A stretch of 64,000 nucleotides of DNA from Elioraea sp051860475 (GTDB lineage: Bacteria; Pseudomonadota; Alphaproteobacteria; Acetobacterales; Acetobacteraceae). Shown piece after piece: positions 26,247 through 34,580 of the stretch. The position numbers and the translations under genes were made by a program. The notes beneath the pieces were generated by a model. The model searched no databases. It saw only the letters and a list, made by a program, of their open reading frames with translations, and was not told the DNA's origin. The first letter of the stretch is position 1. Every line of letters begins with the position of its first letter. Location: assembly GCF_051860475.1 (NCBI RefSeq), contig NZ_JBHYDW010000001.1, forward strand, positions 47,172-111,171, written 5' to 3'.

Positions 26247-27365
26247 ATGAGCGGCGAAGCGCAGAGCTTCCACCAGGACTGCATTGTGCTGGCGAACGAG
26301 TTGTGGCGGCGCGGCCGCGTCGATCGCCGGACATTTCTCGCGGGCATGGCGGCGCTCGGCGTCGTGCCTGTCGCGGCCCGCGACGCGCGCGGCCAGGCGG
26401 CGCGCGAGATCACCATGGTGAACTGGGGCGGCATCGCCAACCAGGCCTTCGGCCGGTTCTACGGCGAGCCCTTCATGGCCGAGAACCCCGGCTGGCGGGT
26501 GGTGCAGGACAGCTCCGGCCCGTCGCTCGGGCGCATCCGCAGCCAGGTCGAGTCCGGGCGCGTCACCTGGGATCTGTGCGACAGCTCGGGCAGTTCCTCG
26601 ATCCAGCTCGGCGGGCTCAATCTGGTCAACAAGATCGACTACTCGATCGTGCCGAAGGACGTGGTGATCGACCCGGCCTTCGCGCTGGAGTTCGGCGCGG
26701 CGCCGTACTCGTTCAGCTCGGTGCTGGTGTACGACACGACAAAGGTTCCCGAAGCGCCGAAGGGCTGGGCGGATTTCTGGGACCTGCGGAAGTTCCCTGG
26801 CCGCCGGCTGCTGCGCCGCGACGCGCTGACCAGCCTCGACGCAGCGCTGATGTCGATGGGCAAGGCCAAGGACGAGCTCTACCCGATCGACGTGCGCGCC
26901 GCACTCGCGCGCATCCGCGAGATCCGGCGCGAGCTGCTGTTCTGGACCTCGGGCTCGGAGAGCGAGAACATCATGCGCACCGGCGAGGCGGTCATGGGTC
27001 TGCTCTGGCACACCCGCGCGAAGGTGCTGCACGAGGAGACGCAGGGCCGCCTGACCTGGACCTGGGACCAGGGCATCCTGCAGCAGGGCATCTTCGTGAT
27101 CCCGCGCGGCAACCCCGCGGGCGCGATGGCGCAGCGCTGTCTCGCCTCGATGCTGTCGAAGCCCGATCCGCAGGTGGGTCTCCTGCAGTTCCTCGGCAAT
27201 GGGCCGACGCACAAGGAGGCGGCGGCGCGCGTGCCAGAGAACTTCAGGATCTTCAACCCGACCGATCCGGCGAACGCGGCGAAGCAGGTCGTGATCGGCA
27301 CGTCGTGGTGGGGCGACAACTACATCCGGACGAACCAGGAGTATCTCGACGAGATCAGCACCTGA
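26247..27365 (+). CDS. extracellular solute-binding protein, PotD/spermidine-putrescine type
   Basis: A 372-residue binding protein. Unusually, about 20 residues precede the twin-arginine signal 'RVDRRTFLAGMAALGVVPVA', indicating Tat export. The mature part 'EITMVNWGGIANQAFGRFYG' and 'WDLCDSSGSSSIQLGG' match the PotD/SBP_bac_8 class that binds polyamines or related amines. No permease or ATPase gene is nearby, so it must use components elsewhere. It is divergent from the broken amine oxidoreductase. A GAGGGAGA lies ten or so bases before the ATG, and a TATGAT-like -10 element is at 26199-26204. Confidence 0.82.
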   Translation: MSGEAQSFHQDCIVLANELWRRGRVDRRTFLAGMAALGVVPVAARDARGQAAREITMVNWGGIANQAFGRFYGEPFMAENPGWRVVQDSSGPSLGRIRSQVESGRVTWDLCDSSGSSSIQLGGLNLVNKIDYSIVPKDVVIDPAFALEFGAAPYSFSSVLVYDTTKVPEAPKGWADFWDLRKFPGRRLLRRDALTSLDAALMSMGKAKDELYPIDVRAALARIREIRRELLFWTSGSESENIMRTGEAVMGLLWHTRAKVLHEETQGRLTWTWDQGILQQGIFVIPRGNPAGAMAQRCLASMLSKPDPQVGLLQFLGNGPTHKEAAARVPENFRIFNPTDPANAAKQVVIGTSWWGDNYIRTNQEYLDEIST

Positions 27366-27403
27366 GGTCCGCCGGTTGCCCTGACCCCGCGTCGCCACGG
27401 CAT

Positions 27404-27432
27404 CTGCTCTCCCGCGTGCGCGAGAGGGGCAG
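27404..27432 (+). terminator. hairpin downstream of the polyamine-type binding protein
   Basis: ctgctctcccgcg and cgcgagaggggcag form a nearly complete stem around a tg loop, with small mismatches. It lies in the 144-base gap before odhB. No T-run follows, so termination is possible but not certain. Confidence 0.4.
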
Positions 27433-27509
27433 GGTAACGGCCAAGGCGGTTGCGTTCGGCGCCCGTCCGCGCTTCTACTCCGGCGCCTGAAGCCAGTCGG
27501 GGATTGCGC

Positions 27510-28742
27510 ATGTCGGTCGAAATCAAGGTGCCTGCGCTGGGCGAGAGCGTGACCAGCGCCACGATCGCGCGCTGGATGAAGCAGGCCGGCGACGCGGTCG
27601 CGGCCGACGAGCCCCTGGTCGAGCTAGAGACCGACAAGGTGACGGTCGAGGTTCCTGCGCCGGTCGCCGGCGTGCTGGAGGCGATCGTCGCCGCGGACGG
27701 CACCGAGGTCGAGGTCGGCGCGCTGCTCGGTACGATCGCCGAGACTGCGGCGGCTGCGACGACGGTCTCGGCCGAGGCCAAGGCCGCTGTGGGTGACCCC
27801 GCCGCGTCCGCCGCGGCGGCCCTCGAACGTGCCTCCGCCCGTCCGCCACTGCCGGCCGCTGCGAAGCTGATGGCGGACGCCGGGCTGAAGCCCGAGGCGG
27901 TGACGGGGACCGGCAAGGGAGGGCAGATCACCAAGGGAGACGTGTTGAAGGTGATCGAGGGAGGAGGCGCCGCGCCTGCCAAGCCCGCCGCGGCGCCGGC
28001 GCCGAAGCCTGCGCCCGCCGCGAAGGCACCCGCGCCGGGCGAGCGGCGCGTCGAGCGGGTGAAGATGACGCGGCTGCGCGCGACGATCGCGCGGCGGCTG
28101 AAGGAGGCGCAGACCACCGCCGCGATCCTCACGACCTTCAACGAGATCGACATGTCGGCGGTGATGGCCCTGCGCGCGAAGTACCGCGACGCTTTCGAGA
28201 AGCGCCACGGCGTCCGTCTTGGCTTCATGGGCTTCTTTGTCAAGGCGTGCGTGGCCGCATTGAAGGAGTTCCCGAACGTGAACGCCTTCGTCGAGGGTGA
28301 GGAGATCATCCAGCACCACTACATGGACATCGGCATCGCCGTGTCGGGCCCGACGGGACTGGTCGTGCCGGTGCTGCGCAACGCCGAGACGCTGAGCATG
28401 GCGGAGATTGAGGCAGCGATCGCCGCGTTCGGCAGGAAGGCACGCGACGGCCAACTCACGCTCGAGGAGATGTCGGGCGGAACGTTCTCGATCACTAACG
28501 GGGGCGTGTTCGGCTCGCTGCTCTCCACGCCGATCCTGAACCCCCCGCAATCCGCCATTCTCGGCATGCACAAGATCGAGGAGCGTCCGGTGGCGATCGG
28601 CGGCAAGGTGGAGGTGCGGCCGATGATGTATGTGGCACTCTCCTACGACCACCGCATCATCGACGGCCGCGAGGCGGTGGGCACGCTGGTGCGCGTCAAG
28701 GAGACCGTCGAGGACCCCGAGCGGCTGCTGCTCGAGGTGTGA
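27510..28742 (+). CDS. odhB: dihydrolipoyllysine succinyltransferase, E2 of 2-oxoglutarate dehydrogenase
   Basis: A 410-residue E2 protein. The lipoyl domain (1-78) carries the lipoyl lysine in 'LVELETDKVTVEVPAP'. An Ala/Pro linker follows, then the E1/E3-binding domain ('PLPAAAKLMADAGLKPEAVT', about 112-131), a second Ala/Pro linker, and the acyltransferase core with the active site 'LSYDHRIIDGREAV' (His and Asp). 'TFNEIDMSAVMALRAKY' is typical of the succinyltransferase type. It transfers succinyl groups to CoA in the TCA cycle. The sucA and lpd genes are not next to it. The stop overlaps the mtgA start. Confidence 0.94.
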   Translation: MSVEIKVPALGESVTSATIARWMKQAGDAVAADEPLVELETDKVTVEVPAPVAGVLEAIVAADGTEVEVGALLGTIAETAAAATTVSAEAKAAVGDPAASAAAALERASARPPLPAAAKLMADAGLKPEAVTGTGKGGQITKGDVLKVIEGGGAAPAKPAAAPAPKPAPAAKAPAPGERRVERVKMTRLRATIARRLKEAQTTAAILTTFNEIDMSAVMALRAKYRDAFEKRHGVRLGFMGFFVKACVAALKEFPNVNAFVEGEEIIQHHYMDIGIAVSGPTGLVVPVLRNAETLSMAEIEAAIAAFGRKARDGQLTLEEMSGGTFSITNGGVFGSLLSTPILNPPQSAILGMHKIEERPVAIGGKVEVRPMMYVALSYDHRIIDGREAVGTLVRVKETVEDPERLLLEV

Positions 28743-29401
28743 GGCGGCGGGCTTTTCGTCTTGCGGTTTGGCTGCTGGCTGTTGTGCTGCTGCTGCCTGC
28801 CGCGGTCGTGATGGCGTATCGCTTCGTTCCGCCGCCGGCCACGCCGCTGATGGCGATCCGTGCGCTCGACGACCACGGTTGGTCGCGCGCGTGGGTGTCG
28901 CTCGATCGGATCTCGCCTGATCTTGTGCGCGCGGTGATCGCGGCCGAGGATCAGCGCTTCTGCGCCCATTGGGGCTTCGATATGGTCGAGATGCGCCGCG
29001 CGGTCGATGACTGGCGCGACGGCGCGCGGCTGCGCGGCGCCAGCACGATCACGCAGCAGACGGCGAAGAACCTGTTCCTGTGGCCGCGCGGGGACGTGTT
29101 GCGCAAGGCGCTGGAGGTCTATCCGACGCTGCTGATCGAGGCGCTGTGGCCGAAGCGGCGGATCGTCGAGGTGTATCTCAACGTCGTCGAGTTCGGGCCC
29201 GGCCTGTACGGTGCCGAGGCAGCGTCGCGTGCGCTGTTCGGCCGCAGTGCGGCGGGGCTGACGCCCGTGCAGGCCTCGCTGCTCGCCGCTGTGCTGCCCA
29301 ATCCCCTGGGGCGCAACGCCGCGCGGCCCGATGGGTTCCTGAACGCGCGCGCAGCGCGCATCCGCGGCTTCATGAGAGGAGTCGACACGGCCTGCGTCTG
29401 A
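28739..29401 (+). CDS. mtgA: monofunctional biosynthetic peptidoglycan transglycosylase
   Basis: A 220-residue GT51 enzyme anchored by one N-terminal membrane helix (about 4-24, 'FRLAVWLLAVVLLLPAAVVM'). 'VIAAEDQRFCAHWGFD' carries the catalytic glutamate and 'GASTITQQTAKNLFLWPRG' is motif 2 of the family; 'RIVEVYLNVVEFGPGLYGAE' holds the second conserved acid region. It polymerises lipid II glycan chains in the periplasm. The GTG start overlaps the odhB stop, an unusual partner for a cell-wall gene. Confidence 0.93.
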   Translation: MRRRAFRLAVWLLAVVLLLPAAVVMAYRFVPPPATPLMAIRALDDHGWSRAWVSLDRISPDLVRAVIAAEDQRFCAHWGFDMVEMRRAVDDWRDGARLRGASTITQQTAKNLFLWPRGDVLRKALEVYPTLLIEALWPKRRIVEVYLNVVEFGPGLYGAEAASRALFGRSAAGLTPVQASLLAAVLPNPLGRNAARPDGFLNARAARIRGFMRGVDTACV

Positions 29402-29404
29402 CGG

Positions 29405-29536
29405 GTGCAGGTCCATGGGATAGGGGGGTTTGGGGGAAAGGGCCTTGCGGCGCCCCCCCCCCCCCCAAGGGTTTACTCCGTGGGCGGGAAGGGCCATTGG
29501 CCCTTCCCTCCAAACCACCCATCCCCTGACCTACAC
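29405..29536. repeat. copy 3 of the dispersed G-rich element, as an imperfect inverted repeat
   Basis: Two arms of about 38 bases (29405-29443 and, inverted, 29499-29536) match at roughly three quarters of positions, each reading close to AGGTCxxGGGATxGGxGG, then GTTTGG and a G/A run ending AAGGGCC. Between them are a run of 14 C residues (29453-29466) and a perfect hairpin. It fills the whole gap between converging mtgA and the molybdenum oxidoreductase gene. Confidence 0.6.
29486..29508. terminator. bidirectional hairpin terminator between converging genes
   Basis: A perfect 10-bp stem (gggaagggcc / ggcccttccc) with loop att. It sits between the ends of mtgA (plus) and the molybdopterin subunit gene (minus). 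It is the core of the G-rich element. Confidence 0.7.
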
Positions 29537-31666
29537 GCCGAGACCTTCTGCCGTCAGGGGCAGACGACGGACGCGGCGGCCGGTGGCGGCGAAGATCGCA
29601 TTCGCCACCGCCGGGGCGAGCGGCGGCACACCAGGCTCGCCGACACCCCCCCAGCCCTGACCGGACCGGATCACATGCGTCTCGACCGTCGGCGCGCGAT
29701 CGATCCGCAGGATCTGATAGGTGTCGAAGTTGCGCTGCTCGGCCGCGCCGTTCTTGAGCGTGATCGCCTCGCCGAGCATCGCCGACAGACCCTGCGCCAC
29801 GCCGCCCATCAGCTGCGCCTCGACACCGTCGGGATTGACGATGTCGCCGCAGTCCAGCGCCACGACCACACGGTGCACGCGCACCCCGTCCTGACCCACC
29901 GACACCTCGGCGACCTCGGCGCAGAGCGAGCCGTAGCTCTCCATGTAGGCGATGCCGCGCGCACGCCCCTCCGGCAACGGCGTGCCCCAGCCGGCCCTCT
30001 CCGCCACCAGGTCCAGCACCTTCAACGCACGCTCGTCATGCGCCAGCAACTCGCGCCGGAACCGATACGGATCCTTGCCGGCCGCATGGGCCACCTCGTC
30101 GAGGAAGGCTTCGAGGAAGAAGCCGTTCTGGCTCGCCCCGACCGAACGCCAGATCCAGTTGCGCGGCGGACCATCCACGCGCACCCAGTCGGCGCGGAAC
30201 GCACCGAAGCGGTAGCGGCTGTCGGCGACCGAAGCGACATGCTGCGGGTCGAGCCCGTTCTCCCGGATCACGGTCGGACGGAACTCCGCAAGCGTGGACG
30301 GACCAGCGGCACGGAACCAGAAACCCACCAGCTTGCCATCTGCATCCAGCCCCGCCTTCATGCGCGCGACCTGCGCCGGGCGGTAGTAGCCCTGCGCCAG
30401 CTCGTCCTCGCGCCGCCAGAACAGCTTCACCGGGCGATTGACAGCGCGCGCGACCGTCACCGCCTGGCCGACCACCTCGTAGGCATAGCGACGCCCGAAG
30501 CCGCCGCCGAGCAGCGTGGTGTGGATCGTCACCTTGGCGGGATCCACGCCGGCGGCGCGCGCGGCCTCGGCGAGCGCCCAGTCCTGGTGCTGCGTCGGCG
30601 CCCAGACCGTCACGCCGCCATTGGTAACCTGCGCGGTGGCGTTGTCGGTCTCCATGCAGGCATGGGCGAGATACGGCACCTCGTAGATGGCCTCGACGGT
30701 CCTGGCCGCGCCCTTCAGCACCGCCTCGACATCGCCCTCGTTCTTCGCGACCGCGCGCGTCTCGTCATCCAGCGCCGCGATCATGCGCTGCGAGAACGCG
30801 GCACTGTCGAGGCTGTCGTGCGGGGTTGACTTGAAGCGGATCGCGATCGCCTCGGCGCCCTTGATCGCTGCCCAGGCATTCTCGGCAACGACCGCCACAC
30901 CGCGCGGCAGAGGCACGACATCGACGATGCCCTTGATGCCGTCGATCGAGGACTTGTCGAAGCTGTCGAGCTCGGCGCGATACACCGGCGCGAGCCGCGC
31001 GCAGGCGTACAGCATGCCCGGCACCTTGAAGTCCATGCCGAACACCGCCCGGCCCGTCACCTTGGCCGGGATGTCGATGCGCGGCTGCGACCGGCCGACG
31101 AGCCTCAGCTCGGCGGTCGGACGCAGCGTCGGCTTCTCGGGCAGCGGCAGGGCGGCGGCCTCGCGCACCAGCGAGCCGATCGGGATCGAGCGGTTGGAGG
31201 CGGCGTGGACGATCGCGCCGTCCTCGGCCTTCAGTTCTACCACCGGCACGTTCATGCGGCGCGCGGCGGCCTCGGTCAGCACCTCGCGCGCCTGTGCGGC
31301 GGCGGTGCGCAGACGGACCACCCAGGCGCGCGTGCCGGTCGATCCGCCGGTCGACTGTTCGCCCGGCGGGCGGCGCATCGGCTCCGACGGCTGGCCGACG
31401 CGCACGGTCTTCACAGCAGACATCGGTACACCGAGTTCGTCGGCGATCAGCATCACATGCGCGGTGTGGGTGCCCTGGCCCATCTCCGTGACGGGCGTGA
31501 TCAGGGTGATGCTGCCGTCCTGTGCGATGCGCAGATACGCGGTGAGCGCGTCGCCGTTGCGTGCGGCCTGGCCGCGCGCAGGCAGGGCGACGGGAATGCT
31601 CAGCGCGACGGCGGCTGCGGCGGAGGCGCGGAACAGGCCGCGCCGGTTCAGCGTGATGGCGTTCAT
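29531..31666 (-). CDS. molybdopterin-binding large subunit, xanthine dehydrogenase family (IorB-like)
   Basis: A 711-residue oxidoreductase subunit. The Tat signal is 'NRRGLFRASAAAAVALSIPV', so it is exported folded to the periplasm. 'TEMGQGTHTAHVMLIADELG' and 'GGGFGRR' are molybdopterin-cytosine-dinucleotide contact motifs, and 'GWGGVGEPGVPPLAPAVANA' holds the catalytic glutamate (GVGEPG) near the C-terminus. The organisation (Mo subunit without a separate FAD subunit, paired with a 2Fe-2S subunit) matches isoquinoline 1-oxidoreductase or membrane-type aldehyde dehydrogenase. It follows the small subunit gene by 11 bases. The electron acceptor, usually a cytochrome c subunit, is not encoded here. 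Substrate unknown. Confidence 0.9.
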   Translation of the reverse strand: MNAITLNRRGLFRASAAAAVALSIPVALPARGQAARNGDALTAYLRIAQDGSITLITPVTEMGQGTHTAHVMLIADELGVPMSAVKTVRVGQPSEPMRRPPGEQSTGGSTGTRAWVVRLRTAAAQAREVLTEAAARRMNVPVVELKAEDGAIVHAASNRSIPIGSLVREAAALPLPEKPTLRPTAELRLVGRSQPRIDIPAKVTGRAVFGMDFKVPGMLYACARLAPVYRAELDSFDKSSIDGIKGIVDVVPLPRGVAVVAENAWAAIKGAEAIAIRFKSTPHDSLDSAAFSQRMIAALDDETRAVAKNEGDVEAVLKGAARTVEAIYEVPYLAHACMETDNATAQVTNGGVTVWAPTQHQDWALAEAARAAGVDPAKVTIHTTLLGGGFGRRYAYEVVGQAVTVARAVNRPVKLFWRREDELAQGYYRPAQVARMKAGLDADGKLVGFWFRAAGPSTLAEFRPTVIRENGLDPQHVASVADSRYRFGAFRADWVRVDGPPRNWIWRSVGASQNGFFLEAFLDEVAHAAGKDPYRFRRELLAHDERALKVLDLVAERAGWGTPLPEGRARGIAYMESYGSLCAEVAEVSVGQDGVRVHRVVVALDCGDIVNPDGVEAQLMGGVAQGLSAMLGEAITLKNGAAEQRNFDTYQILRIDRAPTVETHVIRSGQGWGGVGEPGVPPLAPAVANAIFAATGRRVRRLPLTAEGLGV

Positions 31667-31677
31667 CTCGGCCTCCC

Positions 31678-32130
31678 TCAGGCGAGCTCGGCGGCGCGAT
31701 GGATCGCCGCGCGGATGCGCTCATAGGTGCCGCAGCGGCAGATGTTGTTCGCCATCGCCGCGTCGATGTCGGCATCGCTGGGCTTCGGCGTGTCCTTCAG
31801 CAGCGCGGCGGCCTGCATGATCTGGCCGCACTGGCAGTAGCCGCATTGCGGGACCTGCGCCTCCACCCAGGCGCGCTGCACCGGATGCTGGCCGTTCGGA
31901 TCGAGCCCCTCGATCGTCACGACGGTCTTGCCTTCGACCACGGACAGCGGGGTGACACAGGCGCGTGTTGCGACGCCGTCGACATGAACCGTGCAGGCGC
32001 CGCAGACTGCGATGCCGCAGCCGTACTTGGTGCCCGTGAGGTCAAGCAGGTCGCGCAATGCCCAGAGCAGCGGCATATTCGGGTCGGCGTCAAGCTGACG
32101 CACGCTCCCGTTCACGGTGAGTGCGATCAC
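31678..32130 (-). CDS. 2Fe-2S small subunit of molybdenum hydroxylase (IorA-like)
   Basis: A 150-residue iron-sulfur protein. The plant-type 2Fe-2S domain has 'KYGCGIAVCGACTVHVDG' and a fourth Cys in 'RACVTPL'; the second, helical 2Fe-2S domain has 'CGYCQCGQIM' and 'NNICRCGTYERIR'. It shuttles electrons from the Mo centre of the large subunit encoded 11 bases downstream. It lacks its own signal and would be co-exported with the Tat-bearing partner. It is divergent from the GNAT gene. Confidence 0.93.
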   Translation of the reverse strand: MIALTVNGSVRQLDADPNMPLLWALRDLLDLTGTKYGCGIAVCGACTVHVDGVATRACVTPLSVVEGKTVVTIEGLDPNGQHPVQRAWVEAQVPQCGYCQCGQIMQAAALLKDTPKPSDADIDAAMANNICRCGTYERIRAAIHRAAELA

Positions 32131-32258
32131 TGTGGTACCTCCCCTCCTTTGTTGACAGTCGGCAAGCTATGGCGAGTACGCTTGACGGTCAATTCACACT
32201 CCGATGGGGCACGATTGTTCCGTTTCGCGCTGCGGCATGGTTTGCTGGAGTCATGGAC

Positions 32259-32996
32259 ATGCCCCCGGTCGAAGCCCTGGAGCGGTCGGCGCTCAACGCG
32301 GTGCCCGCGCCGCGGCAGGCTTTGTGCGGCGCAGCCGTGGTGCGCGCAGGCCATGGCGGCGCGGGACGGGTGAACAGCGCGACCTGGCTCGATCCGCGGG
32401 ACGGGGACGACCTGGCGGCGCGCGTGCAGCGGATCGAGGGGTGGTACGCGCGGCTCGGGCTCGCGGCGAGATTCCGGCTCACACCGCTGTCGCCGCCGGC
32501 GCTCGAGCCGCTCCTGATGGCGCGCGGCTATGCGCGGATCGGCGAGACGATCGTGATGGTTGGCGCGCTGGACGGTCTGCCCTTGCCGGACGGCCCGGCG
32601 GAGATCGCGGAGGCGCCGGACGAGGCGTGGTTCGATGCGTCGGAGGGCGGGGCAGCGCGCGCGGCGGAGCGGATGACGGAGCTGCGCGCGTTCCCATCGC
32701 TCTTGCTGGTGCCGGCGGCCTGGGTGTCGGTGCTCGTGGAGGGGCGCGTCGCGTCGGTCGCGTATGTGGCCGCGGACGGGCCAGTGTCGGTGCTGTCGGG
32801 CGTGGCGACGCTGCCGGTGCGGCGCGGGCGGGGGCTCGCGCGGCGGGTGTGCCTGGCTGCGTTCGGTTGGGCACAGTCCGAGGGCGCGCGGGTAGCCTGC
32901 CTGCAGGTGGAGGCGGAGAACGATCCGGCGTTGTCGCTGTACCGGCGCCTGGGGTTCAGGGAGTCGTACCGCTACGTCTACCGGGTGCGGCCGTAA
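32259..32996 (+). CDS. GNAT family N-acetyltransferase
   Basis: A 245-residue protein. The C-terminal third is a GNAT core: 'GVATLPVRRGRGLARRVCLA' contains the acetyl-CoA loop (R-R-G-R-G-L-A), and 'VEAENDPALSLYRRLGFRES' is the standard 'v...N..a..lYe.lGF' ending. The N-terminal 110 residues are more variable and may be a degenerate first GNAT-like domain. The ATG at 32259 is preferred over 32253 because GGAG then lies eight bases away. Acceptor substrate unknown. Confidence 0.85.
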   Translation: MPPVEALERSALNAVPAPRQALCGAAVVRAGHGGAGRVNSATWLDPRDGDDLAARVQRIEGWYARLGLAARFRLTPLSPPALEPLLMARGYARIGETIVMVGALDGLPLPDGPAEIAEAPDEAWFDASEGGAARAAERMTELRAFPSLLLVPAAWVSVLVEGRVASVAYVAADGPVSVLSGVATLPVRRGRGLARRVCLAAFGWAQSEGARVACLQVEAENDPALSLYRRLGFRESYRYVYRVRP

Positions 32997-33295
32997 CGCA
33001 CGCCATGCGCCGCACTCCCCACTCCGCCCTCGATCGGCGTTCGCAAGCCGTCCGTGCGGAGGCTGATCCCGCGCCGTCCGGTGCCCACCCGTGCGGCGCC
33101 CCGCAGCGGCGGCGGGCGGACACGCGACACGGGCGTCCGCTTCAGGCATGGCCCCAGAATGCGGCGGTCTCGCGCCCCATGCTGGCATGCCGGGCGGCTC
33201 TCCCTCAGTGCCGCGAGCGCCTGAAGCATCGTGTTTCGACCCGGCTCGGGCGGATGGCGCTGCACGTCGAACAGGCGGGACTTGACGAAGAAGCG
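32997..33295. other. 299 bases with no supported gene
   Basis: The stretch downstream of the GNAT gene up to the degraded frame is GC-rich and has open frames on both strands, but none has a start, composition or motif I can support. Confidence 0.4.
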
Positions 33296-33620
33296 TTAGT
33301 GCACCGGCGGCGCGGCGAGCGCCTCGGTCAGTGCCGCATAGGCATCGCGCGACCCGATCCGCTCGAACGCGTCGCGCTCAATGCCCCCAGACTCGCAGCT
33401 CCAGCGCGCCGTGGGAACCGCCACCAGTGATCAGACCACTGGCCTGTCGCGGAAGGTGGCCAGCCCGACCGCTTCCACCGCCTTGGCCATGACGCGGCAG
33501 CGATCGAGACGCTGTTCATCGATCTGTCCCTGGATGCGCATCGCTCGGTCGTATGGCGGCACCGCGGCGATCTCACGACCCAGACACCGCAAGCCGCCAT
33601 ACGCCCCGCCAACACCCCCA
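33296..33620 (-). pseudogene. degraded reading frame with an internal stop, unidentified
   Basis: On the minus strand one frame reads 'LGREIAAVPPYDRAMRIQGQ', 'DEQRLDRCRVMAKAVEAVGL' and 'FRDRPVV' up to a TGA at 33433-33431, then continues in the same frame 'GGIERDAFERIGSRDAYAAL' to a TAA at 33298-33296. Both halves have protein-like composition with little of the Arg/Pro excess of the shadow frames. I recognise no family and see no clear start. It lies where the lnt gene would usually follow corC, but the visible residues do not look like Lnt. Confidence 0.35.
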
Positions 33621-33686
33621 GCCCGCGGTGCCGGCCCCGCTCGTCAAGAACAACCGCGTTCCCCCCAAACCTGTGAGAGGTCCGGG

Positions 33687-34580
33687 TTAGGCGGCGGAAC
33701 GCGACTCCTCGGGCGTGCTCGCGGGTGGCCGAACGACACGCACCTTGCGGATCCGCCGGCTGTCCGCGTCGAGGATGCGGAACTCCACGCCCGAGGGATG
33801 CGCGATCGTCTCGCCGCGCGCGGGAATGCGGTGGGTCAGCGCCAGGATCAGCCCGCCCACGGTCTCGATCTCGGCGTCGCGCTCCTCCTCGGACAGGATC
33901 GGGCCGAGATGCCGCTCGAACTCCTCGACCGGCAGGCGCGCATCGATGTCAAGCGTGCCATCGGGACGCGGCACCACCTGCGCGGCCAGCGGTTCGTCGT
34001 GCTCGTCGGCGATGTCGCCGACGATCTCCTCCACCACGTCCTCGATCGTCACCAGCCCGTCGGTGCCGCCGTACTCGTCCACCACGATCGCCATGTGCAT
34101 GCGGGCCTGGCGCATCTCGAGCAGCAGGTCGAGCACCGGCTTCGAGGGCGGCACGTAGAGCGGCTTGCGCAGGATGTCAGCGATGCGGAACTCCGACCCC
34201 TTGTCCATGTGCACGAACACGTCACGGATATGGATCATGCCGACGATGTCATCGAGGCTCTCGCGATAGATCGGCAGGCGCGAATGCCCCTCGCGCTTGA
34301 TCAGCCCGATCAGCGCATCGAGCGCCATCGACTCGGGCACGGCGATGATGTCGGCGCGCGGCACCATCACGTCATCCGCGGTCACGCCACGCAGCTTCAG
34401 CACATTGGCGATCAGCGCGCGCTCATGCAGATCGAGCGCAGGGGGCGCGTCGTCGCCCGCCTCCTCGGCGCGCTGTTCGATCAGCGCCTCGAGGCTTTCG
34501 CGCAGCCCGTTGTCGTCGCGCGCCCGCAACAGCCTCAGCATCCGGTCGATCAACCTCCCGAGTCCGCCATTCTCGCTCAT
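33687..34580 (-). CDS. corC: CorC/HlyC family protein with paired CBS domains
   Basis: A 297-residue soluble protein. 'VMVPRADIIAVPESMALDAL' and 'GHSRLPIYRESLDDIVGMIH' are the first CBS domain, 'MHMAIVVDEYGGTDGLVTIE' the second (about 65-190). The C-terminal 80 residues form the CorC_HlyC domain ('GTLDIDARLPVEEFERHL', 'ETVGGLILALTHRIP'). It lacks the DUF21 membrane part, so it matches the short CorC type implicated in magnesium/cobalt homeostasis and envelope function. It is last in plsC-miaB-phoH-ybeY-corC and overlaps ybeY by four bases. Confidence 0.92.
   Translation of the reverse strand: MSENGGLGRLIDRMLRLLRARDDNGLRESLEALIEQRAEEAGDDAPPALDLHERALIANVLKLRGVTADDVMVPRADIIAVPESMALDALIGLIKREGHSRLPIYRESLDDIVGMIHIRDVFVHMDKGSEFRIADILRKPLYVPPSKPVLDLLLEMRQARMHMAIVVDEYGGTDGLVTIEDVVEEIVGDIADEHDEPLAAQVVPRPDGTLDIDARLPVEEFERHLGPILSEEERDAEIETVGGLILALTHRIPARGETIAHPSGVEFRILDADSRRIRKVRVVRPPASTPEESRSAA

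Noticed and set aside
29401..29530. CRISPR-like or mobile insertion between mtgA and the molybdenum oxidoreductase
   Set aside because: The region is a single imperfect inverted repeat with a hairpin; there are no spaced direct repeats, no transposase and no target duplication visible.
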